Assembly: GCA_025938035.1 (NCBI GenBank)
Contig: JAICQE010000161.1
Span: forward strand, 1-10,075
DNA from: Vicinamibacteria bacterium
GTDB lineage: Bacteria; Acidobacteriota; Vicinamibacteria; Vicinamibacterales; UBA2999
DNA: 10,075 nucleotides
Direction of reading: 5' to 3'
Part shown: positions 6,539 through 10,075 of the stretch, in pieces
Layout of the letters: each line of letters begins with the position of its first letter
Numbering within the stretch: the first letter of the stretch is position 1
Notes under the pieces: generated by a model
The model's database searches: none
What the model was told of the DNA's origin: nothing
What the model saw: only the letters and a program-made list of their open reading frames with translations
Position numbers and translations under genes: made by a program

Positions 6539-8728
6539 GTGGATCTCATCCGAGGTGTCTTCGCGTTCTTCCTGACGGGCTGGGTCCTGGCGCTGGGCCT
6601 TTCTTCGGGCGAATGGGGGCCGAGCGAATGGGTGTCGAAGGTTCACGCCCAGGGGACACCAAGTGCTGCAGTCGGCGCGTCAGGCGCGCCTGACAAGGCG
6701 CGCCCCACGGAGCGAACACTGCGCCTGCCCGCCACCCCGTACCAGTACGCGGACGTCACCCTCCCACCTCATTTCATGACCACGGCGGCGAGGCGATTCG
6801 ACAATACGCCGCCGGACAATCCGGTCACCGACGCCGGCGCCACTCTCGGCCGCGTGCTCTTCTACGACACGCGTCTCTCGGCAAACAACACCGTGTCGTG
6901 CGCGTCGTGCCACGTCCAGGCGAACGGCTTTGCCGATCCCAACGGCGTCAGCCGCGGGTTCGCCGGCGGACACACGGACCGGCATGCGATGAACCTCGTC
7001 AACCTCCGCTTTCATCCGCGCGCCCGGTTCTTCTGGGACGAGCGCGCCGGCAATCTGGAGGAGATGACGCTGCTGCCGATCGAGAACAGCCTCGAGATGG
7101 GCCGAACGCTCGACGAGCTTCCGGAGGCCCTGGGGCGTGACCCTCGTTATGGCGAACTCTTCCGTGACGCCTTCGGTGATCCGCGGATCACCCCTGAACG
7201 GATCGGACGGGCGCTCGCGCAGTTCCTGCGCTCGATGCTGTCCTATCAGTCACGCTACGACGTCGGACGCGCGGCAGCGCGATCGGCCGCCGAAGACTTC
7301 CCGAACTACACGCTCCAGGAGAACCGTGGCAAGGCGCTCTTCATGCGCAACTGCGCGGTCTGCCATCTCGAAAATCAGGAAGCGCATTTCGTCGTGAATA
7401 CGCCTGTGAACACCGGGCTGGACGAAGACACGCGCACCACCGACGGCGGTGTCGGCGACATCACGCTGAAACCCGCCGACATGGGACTCTTCAAATCGCC
7501 GTCGCTGCGCAACGTCGAGGTGACGGGACCGTACATGCACGACGGGCGATTCGCCACGCTCGAGGCGGTCCTCGAGCACTACAGCAGCGGCGGGAAGAAT
7601 CATCCGAACAGGGACATCCGTGTGCAGCCGCTTCACTTCACCGCATCGGAGAAGGCGGCGCTGATCGGATTCCTGAAAACGTTGACGGACCATGCGTTTC
7701 TCGCGGATCCGAAGTTTTCGGATCCGTTCCAGGAGCTGGCGAACTGTAGGGCACCCCTTTTACGGGGTGCCCTGATGGAAGGAGTCATCATGCGACGCGG
7801 CCTTCTCACACTGCTCGCACTGCTCGGCGGCAGTGCGCCCGGCTGGGCACAGGGTCAGGTCTTCGCCGTCACGGGATCTCCGACAAATGTCAGGGTCACT
7901 GTCGACGAGGTCGTTGCCCGGCTCATGACGTTCGATCAGAACACGGACGGACGAGTCGCAATCGGCGAGCTGTCCGAGCGCATGCGTCCACTGGTCGCAC
8001 GCGGTGACACGAACGGCGACGAGGCGCTCGATCCCATGGAAATCCACCAGCTGGCTCACGCGCCGGTGACACGAACGAACGGCGTTTTCGGGTCGTCGGG
8101 CGGTTATTCATTCGGCGACGATGTCGGCCTGTCGTCGAGCAGACACATCGAAGGCGCGCTCGAGGACCTGCGGCTGACGGCCGACAAAACGGACCGCGCG
8201 ATCCCGATTGTCCGGAGCTACGTGGAGCATATCGAGAACACCGCACGGGCAAGCCTTCTGAGCAGGATGGAGAGGCTGTTATCCCTGGAGCAGTTCGTCA
8301 CGTTCAGCAGGTTGCTCGACGGTCAGCAGCATCAGATGACGTTTCGGGCAAATGTGCCCGACGGCGAACGGGTGGTCCGGGTGATGGCGATGGCCGGTAT
8401 CGGCAACCTGACCCGGCGGCTGGAAGCGATGGCGCTCCCCGCCCCGCACAACGAACAGGCGCGCGCGGCCCTCGAGGAGTACAAAACACGCGTTCGGCTT
8501 GGGAGCGAGGCCGAACGATCGGAACTCATGGCACGGTTGACGGACGTGCTCGACGACGAAGAGCTGGAGAACTACAACGCCGCGCTCCAGCGCCGGCCGG
8601 TTGTCGCCAGTGCGTCCGGCATGGCGGTGCAACTGAATGATTCCATCAGAGCGCTGCGTGAACGAACCGGTGCCGTGATACCGGCAGTCTTGATCGAGCG
8701 GGCCCCCGTGGACGTAATCAGCCGGTAG
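6539..8728 (+). CDS. di-haem cytochrome c peroxidase (MauG/CcpA-like), frame runs on into the EF-hand gene
   Basis: The frame opens at GTG 6539, the only start after the in-frame TAA at 6518. Residues 1-38 form a signal peptide ending VHA. Residues about 65-400 are a di-haem cytochrome c peroxidase of the CCP_MauG family, with two c-type haem sites, CASCH (121-125) and CAVCH (272-276). Family blocks include LGRVLFYDTRLS (103-114), FFWDERAGNLEEM (164-176), LPIENSLEMG (179-188) and YMHDGRFATLEAVLEHY (332-348). Such enzymes reduce hydrogen peroxide with electrons from small cytochromes, or oxidise protein side chains, in the periplasm. Homology ends near FLADPKFSDPF (387-397), but no stop follows. 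The frame continues through a hairpin and into a second gene that has its own ribosome binding site and signal peptide at residue 418, giving an apparent 729-aa product. I take this as two genes joined by a lost stop or a 1-nt indel, rather than a true fusion. Confidence 0.85.
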   Translation: MDLIRGVFAFFLTGWVLALGLSSGEWGPSEWVSKVHAQGTPSAAVGASGAPDKARPTERTLRLPATPYQYADVTLPPHFMTTAARRFDNTPPDNPVTDAGATLGRVLFYDTRLSANNTVSCASCHVQANGFADPNGVSRGFAGGHTDRHAMNLVNLRFHPRARFFWDERAGNLEEMTLLPIENSLEMGRTLDELPEALGRDPRYGELFRDAFGDPRITPERIGRALAQFLRSMLSYQSRYDVGRAAARSAAEDFPNYTLQENRGKALFMRNCAVCHLENQEAHFVVNTPVNTGLDEDTRTTDGGVGDITLKPADMGLFKSPSLRNVEVTGPYMHDGRFATLEAVLEHYSSGGKNHPNRDIRVQPLHFTASEKAALIGFLKTLTDHAFLADPKFSDPFQELANCRAPLLRGALMEGVIMRRGLLTLLALLGGSAPGWAQGQVFAVTGSPTNVRVTVDEVVARLMTFDQNTDGRVAIGELSERMRPLVARGDTNGDEALDPMEIHQLAHAPVTRTNGVFGSSGGYSFGDDVGLSSSRHIEGALEDLRLTADKTDRAIPIVRSYVEHIENTARASLLSRMERLLSLEQFVTFSRLLDGQQHQMTFRANVPDGERVVRVMAMAGIGNLTRRLEAMALPAPHNEQARAALEEYKTRVRLGSEAERSELMARLTDVLDDEELENYNAALQRRPVVASASGMAVQLNDSIRALRERTGAVIPAVLIERAPVDVISR
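7705..7725. other. palindromic hairpin at the end of the peroxidase domain
   Basis: GGATCCGAA (7705-7713) and TTCGGATCC (7717-7725) form a perfect 9-bp stem with a 3-nt loop. It lies inside the last conserved codons of the peroxidase domain and encodes the repeated dipeptide Asp-Pro in ADPKFSDPF. It could slow ribosomes or shield the message end, or it may simply follow from the repeated GAT CCG codons. Confidence 0.5.
7748..7773. other. strong inter-gene hairpin between peroxidase and EF-hand genes
   Basis: AGGGCACCCC (7748-7757) and GGGGTGCCCT (7764-7773) form a perfect 10-bp stem with the 6-nt loop TTTTAC. No T-tract follows, so it is not a standard terminator. It resembles a spacer hairpin that stabilises or partly uncouples two genes of one transcript. 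A TAG (7747-7749) at its left edge and a TGA (7773-7775) at its right edge are each in one of the two unused frames. Confidence 0.7.
7777..7784 (+). promoter_or_regulatory. Shine-Dalgarno site of the EF-hand gene
   Basis: GGAAGGAG at 7777-7784 lies 5 nt before ATG 7790. It is one of the best ribosome binding sites in the window, and the main evidence that the EF-hand protein is translated from its own start although its frame is open from the peroxidase. Confidence 0.8.
7790..8728 (+). CDS. secreted EF-hand calcium-binding protein of unknown role
   Basis: Starting at ATG 7790 the product is 312 aa. A clean signal peptide (MRRGLLTLLALLGGSAPGWA, cut before Gln21) is followed by two EF-hand loops, Asp49-Glu60 (DQNTDGRVAIGE) and Asp73-Glu84 (DTNGDEALDPME). 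Positions 1, 3, 5 and 12 are good ligands in both; the second loop has Glu instead of Gly at position 6. Residues about 118-270 look helical and contain two related segments, MERLLSLEQFVTFSRLL (160-176) and LTDVLDDEELENYNAAL (250-266), loosely like LTxxQ/Spy-type helices, though I would not assign that family. The C-terminal 40 residues are not recognised. It is expected in the periplasm or outside the cell, binding calcium. The frame is continuous with the upstream peroxidase, so the deduced protein may be reported as its C-terminal half; the signal peptide, ribosome binding site and spacer hairpin argue for a separate gene, probably co-transcribed. Confidence 0.8.
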   Translation: MRRGLLTLLALLGGSAPGWAQGQVFAVTGSPTNVRVTVDEVVARLMTFDQNTDGRVAIGELSERMRPLVARGDTNGDEALDPMEIHQLAHAPVTRTNGVFGSSGGYSFGDDVGLSSSRHIEGALEDLRLTADKTDRAIPIVRSYVEHIENTARASLLSRMERLLSLEQFVTFSRLLDGQQHQMTFRANVPDGERVVRVMAMAGIGNLTRRLEAMALPAPHNEQARAALEEYKTRVRLGSEAERSELMARLTDVLDDEELENYNAALQRRPVVASASGMAVQLNDSIRALRERTGAVIPAVLIERAPVDVISR

Positions 8729-8756
8729 GCCGCCGGCAGGATTTTCTACCGTCGGC
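8729..8756 (+). terminator. possible imperfect hairpin after the EF-hand gene
   Basis: GCCGCCGG (8729-8736) can pair with CCGTCGGC (8749-8756) with one C.T mismatch and a 12-nt loop, directly after the stop codon. No T-tract follows the stem, so this is at best a weak or Rho-assisted terminator before the next gene at 8804. Confidence 0.2.
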
Positions 8757-8803
8757 GCCCCCCGATGTGAAATGCTGTGCCCGCGGGGGTTGGGGGGCGC
8801 ACC

Positions 8804-10075
8804 ATGTGGAAGACACGAGCGGCCGCGACGTTCGTCGTGGCCCTGCTGCCCGCGCCCGTCTTCGCGCAGGACGCCAGGACGGTGATCGACGCGGCGTCCC
8901 GGGCGATGGGAATGGAGGGCGTGAACTCCATCACCTATTCGGGCGTGGCGGCGGCGGGCAACTTCGGCCAGAGCCGGACGATCTCGTTCGGGCTTGCCTC
9001 GACCTCGATCCGTAACTACACACGCACGATCGACTTCGCACGGCCTGCCTCACACGCAACGGGCGAAGCAATTCCTCCGGGTGCGCGAGGCGGACCGGCG
9101 CCGCAGCCTTTCACATACGACGAAGCGATTGCCGCGGACAGCCCGTGGGCGCAGCAGTTGTCGATCTGGGTCACGCCGTGGGGGTTCCTGCGCGGCGCAG
9201 CGGCACACAACGCCACGCTGCGGACAAGGAAGCTGGGCGACGTGTCGTACCGGACGCTGACGTGGAGCCCGCCGCAAAAGGCACCGTCCGGGGCCCCCTA
9301 CCAGCTGATCGGCTATATCGGTCCGGAGAATCTCGTCGACCGCGTCGAGACGTGGGTCGAGCATCCGATCTTCGGCGACATGCGCGTCGAGCTCGCGTAC
9401 CAGAACTATCGGGATTTTGGCGGCGTGCGGAGCCCGACGCGGATCGCCGAGCGGCGCATGGGCATGGAGATGTTCGTGACCGGGATCAGCTCGGTGACGG
9501 CGAATCCGCCGAACCTCACGCAGCTGATGGCGGCGCCGGCGGCCGCGCCAGTGGCCCGAACCTCAACACCGGCACCCGCGGCCGCCACGTCGGAGAAGCT
9601 TGCCGACGGCGTGTATCGCCTCGCCGGCGACTACGTGTCGATGGCCGTCGAATTCAAGGACCATGTGGTGGTGCTCGAAGCGGGCCAGCACGAAGCACGC
9701 GGGCTCGCGATCATTGCCGAAACGCGACGGCTGTTCCCCACCAAGCGCATCAAGTACGTCGTCAACACCCATCCGCACTTCGATCACGCCTCCGGCCTGC
9801 CGCCGTTCGTCGCCGAGGGCGTGACCATCCTCGAGCACGACAACAGCCGGTACTTCCTGGAAGCCTCGTTGAGCGAACCGCGCACGCTGGTCGGCGACAC
9901 GCTGGCCAGATCGAAGAAGAAGCCGAAGGTCGAAGGCGTGATCGACAAGCTGGTGCTGCAGGACGCCACGCGGACGCTGGAACTGCACGCGGTGAAGAAC
10001 CTCGATCACAGCGACGCCATGCTGATCGCCTACCTGCCCCGGGAGAAGATCCTGTTCAGCGCGGACTTCGACGTC
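8804..10075 (+). CDS. exported metallo-beta-lactamase-fold hydrolase with an N-terminal extension, 3' partial
   Basis: The frame is open from ATG 8804 to the window end (424 codons, no stop), so the C-terminus is missing. Residues 1-22 are a signal peptide (MWKTRAAATFVVALLPAPVFA, cut before Gln-Asp). Residues about 23-241 form a domain I cannot name; its opening ARTVIDAASRAMGM and SITYSG resemble the start of LolA-like periplasmic beta proteins found before hydrolase domains in Acidobacteriota. A Pro/Ala-rich linker (242-264) leads to a metallo-beta-lactamase domain from about 266. This has the metal motif HPHFDH (323-328, the HxHxDH signature), a further likely ligand His402 in NLDHSD, and Asp421 in FSADFD. 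The ligands seen are intact, so a dinuclear zinc hydrolase is likely; the substrate is unknown and antibiotic resistance should not be assumed. An in-frame TGA at 8768 excludes a longer N-terminus. The ribosome binding region is an unusual run of G (8785-8797) rather than AGGAG. Confidence 0.88.
   Translation, partial: MWKTRAAATFVVALLPAPVFAQDARTVIDAASRAMGMEGVNSITYSGVAAAGNFGQSRTISFGLASTSIRNYTRTIDFARPASHATGEAIPPGARGGPAPQPFTYDEAIAADSPWAQQLSIWVTPWGFLRGAAAHNATLRTRKLGDVSYRTLTWSPPQKAPSGAPYQLIGYIGPENLVDRVETWVEHPIFGDMRVELAYQNYRDFGGVRSPTRIAERRMGMEMFVTGISSVTANPPNLTQLMAAPAAAPVARTSTPAPAAATSEKLADGVYRLAGDYVSMAVEFKDHVVVLEAGQHEARGLAIIAETRRLFPTKRIKYVVNTHPHFDHASGLPPFVAEGVTILEHDNSRYFLEASLSEPRTLVGDTLARSKKKPKVEGVIDKLVLQDATRTLELHAVKNLDHSDAMLIAYLPREKILFSADFDV

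Noticed and set aside
8767..9364. Several short open frames on both strands over the metallo-hydrolase
   Set aside because: They overlap a continuous frame with a signal peptide and HPHFDH motif that simply lacks a stop before the window end.

Overview
The window is GC-rich, protein-dense DNA that most resembles Acidobacteriota, probably class Vicinamibacteria. This rests on a tandem pair of TIGR03435/DUF3738 secreted proteins (a family strongly expanded in soil Acidobacteriota), a stand-alone DUF4159 protein, a MauG-like di-haem peroxidase, and a short intergenic element that reads RLKPDTT on one strand and VVSGFSR on the other. I remember that element as a dispersed repeat in Vicinamibacterales genomes. 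The taxonomic call is inference from gene families; no marker gene is present.

Layout, left to right. (1) Positions 44-84 hold a strong intrinsic terminator for a gene left of the window; it ends only about 8 nt before the start of a 606-aa ABC exporter half-transporter (92-1912, +). (2) A 59-nt convergent gap contains the short repeat. (3) Two minus-strand genes, 26 nt apart and read from right to left (3600-5195, then 1972-3573), encode exported double-domain TIGR03435/DUF3738 proteins. They are about three quarters identical, and each is itself an internal duplication. (4) Upstream of them on the same strand (5304-5569) lies the relic of a uridine-kinase-like P-loop gene that has lost its middle. 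(5) Diverging to the right are three plus-strand loci: an exported DUF4159 protein (5610-6464); a di-haem cytochrome c peroxidase whose frame has no stop of its own and runs into an EF-hand protein gene (6539-8728, with the EF-hand gene's own start at 7790); and an exported metallo-beta-lactamase-fold protein cut off by the window end (8804-10075).

Apart from the ABC exporter and the kinase relic, every product carries a signal peptide, so the region encodes mainly an extracytoplasmic set: periplasmic haem peroxidase, calcium-binding protein, zinc hydrolase and two family-expanded secreted proteins of unknown role. I see no sequence evidence that they form one pathway. The best candidates for a closer look are the duplicated double-domain pair, with divergence concentrated in one patch, and the peroxidase/EF-hand run-on. 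I found no tRNA, rRNA, CRISPR array, transposase or phage gene. No stretch longer than 300 bases lacks a gene or gene relic.
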